Shown here one piece after another: positions 26,580-35,946 of a stretch of 64,000 nucleotides of DNA. The notes under the pieces were generated by a model. That model worked only from the letters and a program-made list of their open reading frames with translations, ran no database searches and was not told where the DNA came from. Where the stretch lies: the NCBI RefSeq assembly GCF_009389585.1, contig NZ_VIYG01000007.1:1-64000 (forward strand), read 5' to 3'. Every line of letters begins with the position of its first letter. Positions within the stretch are counted from its first letter, which is position 1. The position numbers and the translations under genes were made by a program. Origin of the DNA: Oceanobacillus sp. CFH 90083 (GTDB lineage: Bacteria > Bacillota > Bacilli > Bacillales > Amphibacillaceae).

Positions 26580-26798
26580 TCTTACTATGTTTTTGCATCT
26601 ATTTCTTCATGTTTTAAATATGGAAAAATGTCATTTCAAGGGTTAAAAATAGCTGACAGCCAAATATATGCTGTGCCATTCATGCACTCAGGCTTTTTCC
26701 ACTTCTCTCAGAAAATTAGGTTTACAGCTTTATTTCCCGGCTTCATTTACTTATAATATAAAATGTTATTGTTTTGAATCGGAAGTAGGTGTTAAGGT

Positions 26799-27551
26799 TT
26801 GAAAAAGTCATCTGTGACAGTAGAAAAAATTTGTTTATTAGCTGGAAAAATCATGCTGGCTTCTGGAGCGGAAACCTATCGGGTCGAGGATACCATGGAT
26901 CGAATCGCAAAATCATATGGTGTAGAAAATCCGCAAAGTTATGCTACTTTAACCGGCCTGCATTTCTCGCTCGATTATACATCAAGCAGTTATTTCTTAC
27001 GGATCACCAAGCGAGCAACAGATCTACATAAAATCGATGACGTAAATCAGCTTTCAAGGGAAATTGTTGCTAATCAAATTCCTTTAGAAGCAGCTTATCA
27101 TAAAATGGAGATGTTGGAGAAAAATAGTTTATCTTTTTCCCTACGTTTCCAAATCCTTGCAGCAACGCTGGTCAGTGGATGTTTTTCATTAATGTTTGGT
27201 GGTACCTGGCCAGACTTTTTACCGGCCTGTTTTGCTGGATGTATCGGGTACCTGATGATGATTCTTTTTGATAAAATGATTGAAATTCGTTTTCTGGCAG
27301 AGTTTATCGGTGCATCATTCATTGGTTTAACTGCTGCATCCTGTTTTCTGCTCGGCTTCGGTGCCAGTCTGGAAATGATTATTATCGGTGCTGTTATGCC
27401 ACTCGTTCCCGGACTTCCTATTACCAATGCCATCCGTGATCTAATGGCCGGTCACCTTGTCTCCGGCGTTTCTAAAGGGATTGAGTCATTACTTACTGCT
27501 GTGGCGATTGGAGCCGGTATTGCAATGGTCTATGGATTCTTTCCGGTTTAA
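26799..27551 (+). CDS. Threonine/serine exporter, large N-terminal half (DUF1212, ThrE family)
   Basis: 250 residues from a TTG after GGAAGTAGG. The first ~115 residues are a soluble domain with CLLAGKIMLASGAETYRVEDTMDRIAKSYG, the signature of DUF1212 (YjjP type). Five hydrophobic segments follow. Corynebacterium ThrE, which exports threonine and serine, fuses this part to a second half; here, as in many Firmicutes, the second half is the next gene. Conserved VPGLPITNAIRDLMAGH near 210 is typical. The substrate in this organism is inferred only from the family. Confidence 0.85.
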   Translation: MKKSSVTVEKICLLAGKIMLASGAETYRVEDTMDRIAKSYGVENPQSYATLTGLHFSLDYTSSSYFLRITKRATDLHKIDDVNQLSREIVANQIPLEAAYHKMEMLEKNSLSFSLRFQILAATLVSGCFSLMFGGTWPDFLPACFAGCIGYLMMILFDKMIEIRFLAEFIGASFIGLTAASCFLLGFGASLEMIIIGAVMPLVPGLPITNAIRDLMAGHLVSGVSKGIESLLTAVAIGAGIAMVYGFFPV

Positions 27552-27601
27552 GAGGTTGTTCATACCTTAATAGTTACATTTTGAATGGAGGATTGCGTGA
27601 G

Positions 27602-28045
27602 ATGCTAGAAATAATCATTCAGCTTGCTGCAAGCTTTATTGCTTCGGCAGGTTTTGGCATATTATTCAATGCGCCAAAAAAATCATTAATTCCATGCGGT
27701 CTTGTCGGGATGGCTGGCTGGATTTTCTTTTATACACTCAGGGACTTTCATGTTGATATCGTTGCAGCAACTACATTTGCTGCTATCCTTGTCTCGATTC
27801 TCAGTCAACTTTGTTCACGTATTCTTAAACGTCCAATTATTATATTCACTGTATCTGGTATTATACCGCTTGTTCCTGGCGGTGTTGCATTTAATGCGAT
27901 GCGGAATTTTGTTGAAAATGATTATAATACCGCTATTCAGCTCTCTGCTCAGGTAATGCTGCTGGCTGGAGGTATTGCTATAGGTTTGATGTTTTCCCAA
28001 GTTATTAACCAAATGATGTTGAAACTGCATAAGGCGAAGCTGTAA
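27602..28045 (+). CDS. Threonine/serine exporter, small C-terminal half (DUF3815)
   Basis: 147 residues from the ATG nine bases after GGAGG; an in-frame TTG 21 bases upstream lacks such a site. It is nearly all membrane, about four or five segments, with VSGIIPLVPGGVAFNAMRNFV near 90, the counterpart of the VPGLP motif in the partner. It is the YjjB-type half of a split ThrE transporter and follows the large half by 50 bases in the same transcript. Both halves are needed in characterised relatives. Confidence 0.85.
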   Translation: MLEIIIQLAASFIASAGFGILFNAPKKSLIPCGLVGMAGWIFFYTLRDFHVDIVAATTFAAILVSILSQLCSRILKRPIIIFTVSGIIPLVPGGVAFNAMRNFVENDYNTAIQLSAQVMLLAGGIAIGLMFSQVINQMMLKLHKAKL

Positions 28046-28108
28046 TTTGGTTGGGAGTTTCTTCATAGCAATCTCCCGCTGAGTGAAGTTTCACTATATT
28101 TCAACGTT

Positions 28109-28150
28109 AAAAAGGGAACCGTTTTAGATTTAAAACTGGTTCCCTTTCCT
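28109..28150 (+). terminator. Terminator of the split exporter operon
   Basis: AAAGGGAACC pairs with GGTTCCCTTT, with inner TTTTA/TAAAA pairing, 65 bases after the stop and ending in TTTCCTG. Confidence 0.7.
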
Positions 28151-28183
28151 GTCTAATGAAAGCTGATGACTTATGTTATTTAA

Positions 28184-28563
28184 TTACTCACTGGTAAGTT
28201 TTTCAATTTCGTCTTTGCTTAATTTTGCGATTTCTGCTATTTGACTGATTGACATTCCTTTTGCTGTTAATTCCAAAACTATTTCCTTATCCCGCTTTCT
28301 TATACCTTCCTCTATGCCCTTCTTTATTCCCTCTTCTATTCCTTCTTGTTTTCCTTTATCCAAATATGAATTTGGCAGCTGAAGCACTTCTTCTTTCTCC
28401 TCCTCCGGCAAGTTCTCGATTCTCTCCATCATTGGGGTTTCCTCCTTTTGTTTAGTTTCAAATAGTTCTCAAAAAAGCCATACAAGAATTCCATTTTGGC
28501 CGGGTTAATCTGCATTCGGCTGATCATCCGCAGAAACTCGAATTTCACCTGAACTCGCTTCAC
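28184..28563 (-). pseudogene. Remnant of an Rpn-family (PD-(D/E)XK) recombination-promoting nuclease
   Basis: Two short frames on the minus strand read like the C-terminal part of one Rpn/YhgA-type protein. The first (28563-28429, GTG after GAGGAG) encodes 44 residues with FEFLRMISRMQINPAKMEFLYGFFENYLKLN. The second starts at 28432 and gives 82 residues with ERIENLPEEEKEEVL, the repeat GIEEGIKKGIEEGIRK and the end LTAKGMSISQIAEIAKLSKDEIEKL. The frames overlap by four bases in different phases, so a frameshift separates them. The N-terminal nuclease domain is absent altogether. These proteins are often counted as mobile-element-associated; this copy is dead. Confidence 0.65.
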
Positions 28564-28951
28564 ATTTTCTCCTCATTTGATCATACATTATTTATTTTAT
28601 TGGTATCGCCTTATTCAATATTAATTCCACTATTTACAAGATACCTTATTTGAATTCAGAAAAATTAATTTATTAACACCTTTTTAGAGGTAAATATATT
28701 GACAAAGCCACTGTTCATTCTGTAAAGTTAATGATTAATCCCCTTCTATCTTTAGGGAATTTTTAATGTTTTTGCACGTGTTCAAAAGCTTCACTGAAAA
28801 ATCAATACTTTAGTAAAAGTGGGGGCAGTCAAAGCCTTTATGGATTTAGCCTGCAGGACATTTTTATCAGCTTTTGACTCAGCATTTTCAAAGGAAGTTC
28901 ATACGCATTTTTAACATCTTTACAGAAACTAAAGAATTGAGGAACCTAATC
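28564..28951. other. Leader region of zwf
   Basis: About 390 bases without a gene. It holds the promoter proposed at 28699 and a small stem CCCTtctatctttAGGG followed by ATTTTT near 28743-28765 that could attenuate transcription, but I have no strong support for that. Confidence 0.35.
28699..28728 (+). promoter_or_regulatory. Candidate sigma-A promoter for zwf
   Basis: TTGACA (28699-28704) is a perfect -35. TAAAGT (28723-28728), 18 bases on, matches TATAAT at four of six positions. The start codon is about 220 bases downstream, which implies a long leader. Confidence 0.4.
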
Positions 28952-30427
28952 ATGAGTGAAACTATACAACCAAAAGCAACTATCGTGATTTTTGGAGCAA
29001 CCGGAGATTTGGCAAACCGTAAATTGTATCCATCCATCTACCGTCTTTATAAAAGTGGTAAATTAGATGAGAATTTTTCTGTTATCGGGCTGGCCCGTCG
29101 TGGATGGAATAATGATATTATACGTGAAAAAGTAGAGAAATCTATTCAGGGGCTCATTCCCGAGGATGAAGACGTATCTGAATTCATATCTCACTTTTAC
29201 TATAAATCATTCGACGTCACTTCTACAGATTCATATAAGGATTTAAAATATATGGTAGAGTCTCTTGAGCAGGATTATCACACGGATGGTAACCGTCTGT
29301 TCTATTTAGCAATGGCTCCTGACTTTTTTGGAACGATTGCCAATCAGCTGAAAAACCATGGTCTGAAAGAAACATCCGGCTGGACACGGTTAGTTATTGA
29401 AAAACCGTTCGGACATGACTTGGCATCTGCTAAAAAACTGAACAAAGAGCTTCAAGCTGCTTTTGATGAAAATCAGATCTACCGTATCGACCATTACCTT
29501 GGAAAAGAGATGGTTCAGAATATTGAAGTGATCCGTTTTGCCAATGGAATCTTTGAGCATTTATGGAATAATCGGTTTATTAATAATATTCAGGTAACAA
29601 GCAGTGAAACACTTGGTGTAGAAGAGCGTGCCCACTACTACGATACATCGGGAGCGACCCGGGATATGATCCAAAATCATATGCTGCAAATGGTTGCCTT
29701 GCTTGCGATGGAGCCGCCGATTAATTTAAGCACAGAAGAAATTCGATCAGAAAAAATCAAGGTACTGCGTGCTTTACGTACCATTAAAGAAGAAAAAGTC
29801 AGTGAGTATTTTGTCCGCGGGCAATACGGCGCTGGAAAGATAAACGGGCAGGAAGTTATTGGCTATCAGGATGAAGCAGAGGAATTAAAAGACTCTGCAA
29901 CAGAAACCTTTGTTGCCGGAAAGCTGGTAATCGATAACTATCGCTGGGCGGGTGTCCCATTCTATATTCGTACCGGAAAACGGATGAAAGAAAAATCAAC
30001 CAAAATCGTTGTAGAATTTAAGGATATCCCAATGAACCTTTATTATAAAAAAGATGATTTGCGTAATCCGAACCTGCTTGTAATCAACATTCAGCCGAAT
30101 GAAGGGATTACCCTGCACCTGAATGCGAAAAAAACAGGGAATGGCAACTTAACAGAGCCGATTCAGCTTGCTTATCATCAAGATTCAGAATCCGGCATCA
30201 ATACACCGGAAGCATATGAAAAGCTGCTCTATGACAGTATGCTTGGCGATGCAACGAACTTTACACATTGGGATGAGGTAGCATTGTCCTGGGAATTTGT
30301 TGATCGTATTTTAGCAAGCTGGTCTAATAAAAAAGCGGACTTCCCAAATTACGAATCCGGCTCTATGGGACCAAAAGCTGCGAATGAATTGCTTGAAAGA
30401 GACGGCTTTCACTGGTGGCCAGAATAA
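28952..30427 (+). CDS. zwf: Glucose-6-phosphate 1-dehydrogenase
   Basis: 491 residues from the ATG after TTGAGG; the frame is open upstream but this start gives the usual length and N-terminus. It oxidises glucose-6-phosphate to 6-phosphogluconolactone with NADP+, the entry to the pentose phosphate pathway. The dinucleotide-binding motif is IFGATGDLANRKLYPS (13-28), EKPFGHDL lies near 150, and the catalytic RIDHYLGKEMVQN near 177 carries the base histidine. The gene stands alone with its own terminator. Confidence 0.95.
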   Translation: MSETIQPKATIVIFGATGDLANRKLYPSIYRLYKSGKLDENFSVIGLARRGWNNDIIREKVEKSIQGLIPEDEDVSEFISHFYYKSFDVTSTDSYKDLKYMVESLEQDYHTDGNRLFYLAMAPDFFGTIANQLKNHGLKETSGWTRLVIEKPFGHDLASAKKLNKELQAAFDENQIYRIDHYLGKEMVQNIEVIRFANGIFEHLWNNRFINNIQVTSSETLGVEERAHYYDTSGATRDMIQNHMLQMVALLAMEPPINLSTEEIRSEKIKVLRALRTIKEEKVSEYFVRGQYGAGKINGQEVIGYQDEAEELKDSATETFVAGKLVIDNYRWAGVPFYIRTGKRMKEKSTKIVVEFKDIPMNLYYKKDDLRNPNLLVINIQPNEGITLHLNAKKTGNGNLTEPIQLAYHQDSESGINTPEAYEKLLYDSMLGDATNFTHWDEVALSWEFVDRILASWSNKKADFPNYESGSMGPKAANELLERDGFHWWPE

Positions 30428-30442
30428 GCTTGATTTATCCAA

Positions 30443-30482
30443 TAAAAAACCATCCTGCTTCCAGCGACAGGATGGTTTTTTT
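30443..30482. terminator. Bidirectional terminator after zwf
   Basis: ACCATCCTG (30449-30457) pairs with CAGGATGGT (30468-30476), with A5 before and T6 after, so it works in both directions for zwf and the converging small gene. Confidence 0.85.
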
Positions 30483-30507
30483 CATATTATTGCATACGCT
30501 TTTGTTA

Positions 30508-30801
30508 CTAATATTTTCTTGATTGAAATACAGAAAAAATTAATACAATACTTGTAATCCAGTGCATCACCATACCAACAATCGGGATAAATCCGATAAT
30601 GCTCGTCACAATCCCTAAAACGCTGCCCGCTATCCATCTTCCATTACGGCTGGCAAGAAATAATGTAATAATATGGAGAACCAGCATAACAAATAATGGC
30701 GTGTATCCGGAACCCATAATATAGAGACCGCCAAAGAGCGGAATCCCCAAAAGCCCTTCAAATATCCCTGTTAGCAGCTGCATAATTTGAGCTATTGCCA
30801 T
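30508..30801 (-). CDS. Small three-helix membrane protein, function unknown
   Basis: 97 residues from the ATG after AAGGAAGG; the frame extends 11 codons further without a second site. Hydrophobic stretches at about 8-30, 32-48 and 55-92, the last probably two short helices (WIAGSVLGIVTSIIGFIPIVGMVMHWITSIVLIFS). It has glycine- and proline-rich turns, a short basic end (QSRKY) and no recognisable domain. Similar small proteins are common in Bacillaceae without known role. The gene ends against zwf and shares its terminator. Confidence 0.65.
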   Translation of the reverse strand: MAIAQIMQLLTGIFEGLLGIPLFGGLYIMGSGYTPLFVMLVLHIITLFLASRNGRWIAGSVLGIVTSIIGFIPIVGMVMHWITSIVLIFSVFQSRKY

Positions 30802-30937
30802 GTTATCTACCTTCCTTCGTTTTTCTTCTATCATACTTGATTTTCGATGAAAACCAACATTTTTTTAATTTAGGGTGTTCAAAAAAACAGCTTTACAAAT
30901 GCGAGTTTACCTCAATAGCAAGAGAGCTGACACAAAA

Positions 30938-33900
30938 TCACTTTTGGACTGCTTTCTTTCGCTTCCTTCTCCCTGTTACCTTCTTTGTCATATTATCAAA
31001 GATCAGATAAATAACAGGAACAAAGAATAGCGTAAAGATACTGGAGACAGTGAGCCCAAAGATAATCGTAACTGCTAATGGCTGCTGCAGCTCTGCTCCT
31101 TCACCAATCCCTAATCCTAATGGAATCATCGCCAAAATGGTTGTCAGCGAGGTCATTAGAATCGGGCGCAGTCTGGATCGTCCTGCTTCAATGATTGCTT
31201 CCAGCTGATCCATGCCGCGTCTGCGCAGAATATTGATATAGTCTACCAAAACAATGGAATTATTGACAACAATACCGGCGAGCATAATGATGCCAATAAA
31301 CCCGGCAACACTAAGAGATATATTGGTCATAAATAATCCGCCGATAACACCAATAATGGTTGTTGGCAATGCAAACATAATGATAAAAGGCTGCAACAGA
31401 TTTTCAAACTGGACAGCAAGTACGATATACACTAAGAAAATCGAAAAGATCAGCGCCACTCCAAGCTCCATAAAGGCTTCTTCCATATCTTCCGCCTGTC
31501 CGCCAATGTTATACGTATAACCTTCAGGGAAGTTCATTTGACTAAGCTTCGTTTCGATATCCGCTACAACACTTCCTAAATCACGGTCAACTACACCGGA
31601 GCTCACATTCATTTGCGCCTGCTGATTTTCCCGCAAAAGGGTTTGCGGTCCCTCTGCCTGTTCGATTTCTACAAGCTCATCTACCGGAATCGTCGCTCCT
31701 GATGGTGATTGAATGCTGCTATCTAACAGGTCTTCCATACTTGTACGTGTATCTTCCGGGTAAGATATCGTAATATCAATTTCCTGCCCTTCTTCCCGAT
31801 ATTGGCCGACTACCTGCCCGGAAAATTTCATTTCCAGCTGGCTGGTGATCTGTGCTCCTGAAAGGCCATAGCCCGCTGCAAGGTCCTCATCTACACGAAG
31901 CTCCATTTGCGGGATTCCATCTTCTGCTGTGGAGGATGTATTGGTTACCCCTGGTACCTCTTGTATCTCCTCTAACACCTGTTCAGATAAATCAATAAGC
32001 GTCTCATTTTCCGGACCATTTAATTGAATCGTAATTGGATCTCCCATTTCCATGCCGCCGTCCATGGCAGAAGCTGCAATGTCTGCACCTGCAATATGCT
32101 GTACACGTTCATCAATTTCTACCATAATTTCTCCGGTTGAACGGTCACGCTCGGCAGCAGGCGTCAATTGCAGGGTATAGGTTGACTGGTTCACACTTCC
32201 TGTAAATCCGGCTGAACCAATGGTTACATAGCTGACCTCCATATATTCATCATAATCTGCTAAAATTTCATCTACCTGCTCTGTAATACCAATCGTATAA
32301 TCTAAGCTGCTTCCCGGCGGCGTTTCCACCATAATCTGCGCCTGCCCCTGATCTGCTGACGGCATAAATTCCATCCCGATGCGCGGAATTAGGAAAAGAC
32401 TTCCCGCAATGGCTAAAATCGTTACCAGTACTGTTGTTTTTCTAAATTTCAAGACCTTTTCCAGGCCTTTTCCATAACGATTTTTTAACCAAGTTAAGAA
32501 TCGATCAAACCAATACCTTTTTCCCGACCCTTCCATGACATTCGCTAATAGCTTGGAAGAGAGCATGGGAACAAGGGTAACAGCAACGACTAAGGATGCC
32601 ACTAAAGAAAAGGATACCGCAAGTGCCAGCGGTGTAAACAAATCCGATGACATTCCTTCTACAAAAACAATTGGCAGAAATACGACTAATGTTGTTGTTG
32701 TTGAAGCAATAACTGCTGGTGCCAGTTCAATGGATCCTTTCGTCGCTGCTTCAAAGAGACTATAGCCTCTTCTCCGGTATGAAAAGATATTTTCCAAGAT
32801 AATAATCGAACAATCGAGCATCATACCAATTCCGAGAGCCAATCCGCCCAGCGAAAGGACATTGAGTGTCTGACCGGTAAAGTACATCAGTGCAAAAGTT
32901 GCAATAATCGCAATTGGAATCGATAATCCAATAACAATGGTAGCACGGATACTTTTTAAGAATAAGAGCAGGATAAAAAAGGCAATTGCTCCACCAATTA
33001 AAATATTATTGATGACAGAGTCAATCGACATCTCGATAAATTCAGAGGTATCAATGATTGTTTTTAAATCCAGACCCTCTGGCAAATCCTCCACAATTCC
33101 CGGCATCGCATCTGTAATATTTGTTGCAACCTCTACCGTATTCGCATCTGTCTGCTTCATCACAGACAGGACAAGCGCATGCTCGCCGTTTACCATCGTT
33201 TCCGAGGAAGCCTCTTTAAAATCATCATGCACCGTTGCAATATCAGAGACACGGACAATGCCGCCTGATTCTGATAGAATTTGTGTATTTTCAATATCTT
33301 CTATATGATTAAATTCACCGATAACACGAATCTGTAAATCTTGATTTCCCTGCTCTACGGTACCAATAGAAGAAGAGCTGTTGGCACTTCGAAGTGTATC
33401 CATCACATTTTGAGGTGATATGCCATATTGCTCTAAGCTTGCTTCATCTAATTCAATTTGAATTTCTCTTTCCAAGCCTCCTTCAATGGTGACCGAGGCT
33501 ACACCTTCCTGTCTCTCAAAGAAAGGTACAATTTGCTGATCTGCCAGCTCTGTTAACTCAGCTAAGTCATCACCCGTTAATCCTAAATACATGACCGGAA
33601 GTGAATCAGGGCTGAAGCGGAGGATATTCGGTTCTCCTGCTCCTTCAGGTAAAAAGCCCTTCACCTGATCGACTTGTTCTCTCACATCCAGTAAAGCCTG
33701 GTCTAAATCTGTTCCATTTTGAAACATCATCATGACCATGGACGCACCAGGCTGTGATTGCGACTGAACGGTATCTATTCCTTCTACTGCACTTACTGCT
33801 GATTCAAGTGGTCTGCTGATTAAATTCTGTATATCTTCAGGTGCTGCATCTTGATAATTGGTTGCAACAACAGCTACCGGTAAATCTATTTCAGGGAAAA

Positions 33901-34009
33901 GATCGACCGCAAGATTGCGCAATGACATGAATCCCAAGGCAAGAACAGCTAATACAATCATTATGACGCCAATTGGTCGTTTTACAGAAGTTTTTATAAG
34001 CTGTTTCAA
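30938..34009 (-). CDS. swrC: RND-family efflux transporter, SwrC/AcrB type
   Basis: 1023 residues, the standard RND length, from a TTG overlapped by AAAGGGGA. Twelve membrane segments and two large extracytoplasmic loops are arranged as in AcrB. Family motifs include VDLFPEIDLPVAVV near 35, GTDLDQALLDVREQV, LGGLALGIGMMLDCSIIILENIF near 385-407 with the membrane Asp, and the second-half IIMLAGIVVNNSIVLVDYIN near 910-930. B. subtilis SwrC (YerP) gives resistance to surfactin and acriflavine and is needed for swarming there. Transport runs on the proton gradient. It is coupled to the lipoprotein adaptor upstream (3-base spacing). The exported compound is unknown. Confidence 0.9.
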   Translation of the reverse strand: MKQLIKTSVKRPIGVIMIVLAVLALGFMSLRNLAVDLFPEIDLPVAVVATNYQDAAPEDIQNLISRPLESAVSAVEGIDTVQSQSQPGASMVMMMFQNGTDLDQALLDVREQVDQVKGFLPEGAGEPNILRFSPDSLPVMYLGLTGDDLAELTELADQQIVPFFERQEGVASVTIEGGLEREIQIELDEASLEQYGISPQNVMDTLRSANSSSSIGTVEQGNQDLQIRVIGEFNHIEDIENTQILSESGGIVRVSDIATVHDDFKEASSETMVNGEHALVLSVMKQTDANTVEVATNITDAMPGIVEDLPEGLDLKTIIDTSEFIEMSIDSVINNILIGGAIAFFILLLFLKSIRATIVIGLSIPIAIIATFALMYFTGQTLNVLSLGGLALGIGMMLDCSIIILENIFSYRRRGYSLFEAATKGSIELAPAVIASTTTTLVVFLPIVFVEGMSSDLFTPLALAVSFSLVASLVVAVTLVPMLSSKLLANVMEGSGKRYWFDRFLTWLKNRYGKGLEKVLKFRKTTVLVTILAIAGSLFLIPRIGMEFMPSADQGQAQIMVETPPGSSLDYTIGITEQVDEILADYDEYMEVSYVTIGSAGFTGSVNQSTYTLQLTPAAERDRSTGEIMVEIDERVQHIAGADIAASAMDGGMEMGDPITIQLNGPENETLIDLSEQVLEEIQEVPGVTNTSSTAEDGIPQMELRVDEDLAAGYGLSGAQITSQLEMKFSGQVVGQYREEGQEIDITISYPEDTRTSMEDLLDSSIQSPSGATIPVDELVEIEQAEGPQTLLRENQQAQMNVSSGVVDRDLGSVVADIETKLSQMNFPEGYTYNIGGQAEDMEEAFMELGVALIFSIFLVYIVLAVQFENLLQPFIIMFALPTTIIGVIGGLFMTNISLSVAGFIGIIMLAGIVVNNSIVLVDYINILRRRGMDQLEAIIEAGRSRLRPILMTSLTTILAMIPLGLGIGEGAELQQPLAVTIIFGLTVSSIFTLFFVPVIYLIFDNMTKKVTGRRKRKKAVQK

Positions 34010-34012
34010 AAT

Positions 34013-34879
34013 CTATTCCCCTTTCACTACTTCGACAGCATCGCCATCTTCTAATCCGGATTGTCCTGTTATCACGATTTCTTCCCCTGCTTCGAGATCG
34101 CCCTCTATTGCTGTTTGCTGCGACTGCATTGTAATGACAGCAATTTCGCGCTGTTCTACCGTCTCATCTGCAGTTACAACAAATACAAAGGATTCTCCTT
34201 CATTTTCTACAATCGTTTCTGTCGGCACGATCAGCGTATCTGATTCAACCGTTTCGTTTACAATAACTTTAGCAACAGATCCAGAAACAAAGGATGCATC
34301 TCCCGCTTCAAAGGTTAAAGTAACAGAATATAGCCCTGTATCGTCAGGAACCCAGTTCATATTGGTAACCGTTGCCGTCCTTTCTTCGCCGCCTGCTGTT
34401 ACTGTCAGTTCATCATCCATATTCAATAATCTTAATACACCTTCTGGCACACTGCCTGTTGCCCTCCATTGATCCGTATCAGCAAGCAGCATAAAAGGCT
34501 CTTCCGGATCAATGTTATCTCCTTCCGTCGTCTGAATTTGAATGACTTCACCTGCTTCAGGTGCATCCACAGATTGCGTATTGCCATCAAAAGTCAATGT
34601 AGCAACGGTGTCATTTTCTTCTACCGTATCTCCAACATTTACTTCTAATGTGTCTACTTCTAAAGGCTGCTCTATCATAATCGGGGTCATTTGCGAGGGT
34701 TCAAGCCGGGCGTTAAAGGTTCTTTCCCGGGTTAAATTCCCTTCTTCTACCTCATCTGTTTGTACAGAAATCACTCCTACCTCTTCATTTTCTTGAGCGG
34801 ATTCACTATTTTCACCTGTGCATGCTGCTAACACAAGCAGCATAAAAATCAATCCCATTGCTCCAATACTTTTTTTCAT
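34013..34879 (-). CDS. Membrane-anchored periplasmic-adaptor-type lipoprotein (HlyD/MFP family)
   Basis: 288 residues from the ATG at 34879, chosen because it begins a clear lipoprotein signal, MKKSIGAMGLIFMLLVLAAC. The frame continues upstream into sequence that does not look coded. The mature protein has a lipoyl-like half (MIEQPLEVDTLEVNVGDTVEENDTVATLTFDG) and a following PEAGEVIQIQTTEGDNI, then beta-barrel regions, as in RND adaptor proteins. In a Gram-positive cell such an adaptor sits on the outer face of the membrane and probably gates the RND pump encoded next to it. It is unusually acidic, as is common in halotolerant species. Confidence 0.85.
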   Translation of the reverse strand: MKKSIGAMGLIFMLLVLAACTGENSESAQENEEVGVISVQTDEVEEGNLTRERTFNARLEPSQMTPIMIEQPLEVDTLEVNVGDTVEENDTVATLTFDGNTQSVDAPEAGEVIQIQTTEGDNIDPEEPFMLLADTDQWRATGSVPEGVLRLLNMDDELTVTAGGEERTATVTNMNWVPDDTGLYSVTLTFEAGDASFVSGSVAKVIVNETVESDTLIVPTETIVENEGESFVFVVTADETVEQREIAVITMQSQQTAIEGDLEAGEEIVITGQSGLEDGDAVEVVKGE

Positions 34880-35946
34880 GGTTGTGTATTTTCCCCTTCC
34901 ATATTTTATCCAGATCTTACTATATAAATTGAATGATGTATTCAAAGCTGAGCTGCCACTCCAAAGGTTTTCATCGGGGGCATACTTAGACCAGTCCCCG
35001 AAAGAATCGCCGTCAGTTGCTGCATATAATCCTGACTTACTCATTGCTATAATGATACGAGAAAGTTCAATTTATATAGCGCTCGTTTTTTATGCCTTTT
35101 ATTTCTTTATGTAGTACGAAAGTGACATACAATTTGTTTCAAAAGCGCCTTCATCGATGAAAATAATTTGAACTGGCGACTGCTGCCTGTGTAACATTTT
35201 TTAAAGTCATTTGCACCTCTTTTCATTAAGATAATGAATAAAGTAAGACGTTTTCTTTCTTCGCTTACTTTATATATTAGCTGTTTTGTTATCGGTCTGT
35301 AATAACCCAACGCTGTATTTTCGCCTAAGTCTTCAGGTCTATCTATTGATCCACCTGCAAAATGAGAATAGCCTTCCATTATGTAACCGCCTTATTGTAC
35401 ATTGCTTCCTAAAATTTAGTATATCCCTTTTAAAATACCCTCGCAAACCTCATCTTGGTCGATTGGGAAACAGCAATAACTTGATTCAAATGTATCTTAT
35501 CATGCTGCGTCAGGCGCAAGTTTCATTTCATTAAAGAATGGATCGTATTTTCAAAGAAGTATATTGCCCTCCCCTTTAAATGATTCTATTTCTCTATCAT
35601 TTCGATCATATTCGACAGATTTTTTCACTCTCTTTGACAAAGGGAACGTATTTTAGAGTATTCCCGACAATTATAAAGAAAAATACACCTAAACCTATTT
35701 TATCTCTGCTATACATAGAAATATGCACATTTATACACTTTTAAGCGCTTTGTTTATTTTGATCCGTATAAGGTATAATTAAGAATCGAATCCTGGCTAA
35801 CTTCTATATAACTGCATTCATCCTCACTCCATTCACGATTAATAAGCTTAATTTTATTACTGTACATTTTTCTAAATTTTAGTTTGCTTCATTCTTATCA
35901 ACATATATACCTGAAAATTGTCAAAATAAGAAGGAGACGGAAAACA
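34880..35946. other. 1.07-kb gap between the RND pump operon and the OpuA-like operon
   Basis: Divergent genes flank it, so it must hold both promoters. A 90-codon minus-strand frame at 35107-35379 has no ribosome binding site and no family I recognise, so I do not call it. A TATAAT with a partial -35 lies at 35750-35779. Nothing else stands out. Confidence 0.45.
35750..35779 (+). promoter_or_regulatory. Candidate promoter of the OpuA-like operon
   Basis: TTGTTT (35750-35755), 18-base spacer, perfect TATAAT (35774-35779), about 170 bases before the start codon of the binding protein. Confidence 0.4.

Noticed and set aside
30870-30960. TGTTCAAAAAAAC upstream of the small membrane gene as a repeat end
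   Set aside because: The possible partner CTTTTGGAC is short and lies partly at the swrC end; the pairing is too weak to call an element.
35107-35379. 90-codon minus-strand frame in the large gap before the OpuA-like operon
   Set aside because: No ribosome binding site, no recognisable family and a low-complexity end; could be a remnant but cannot be supported.
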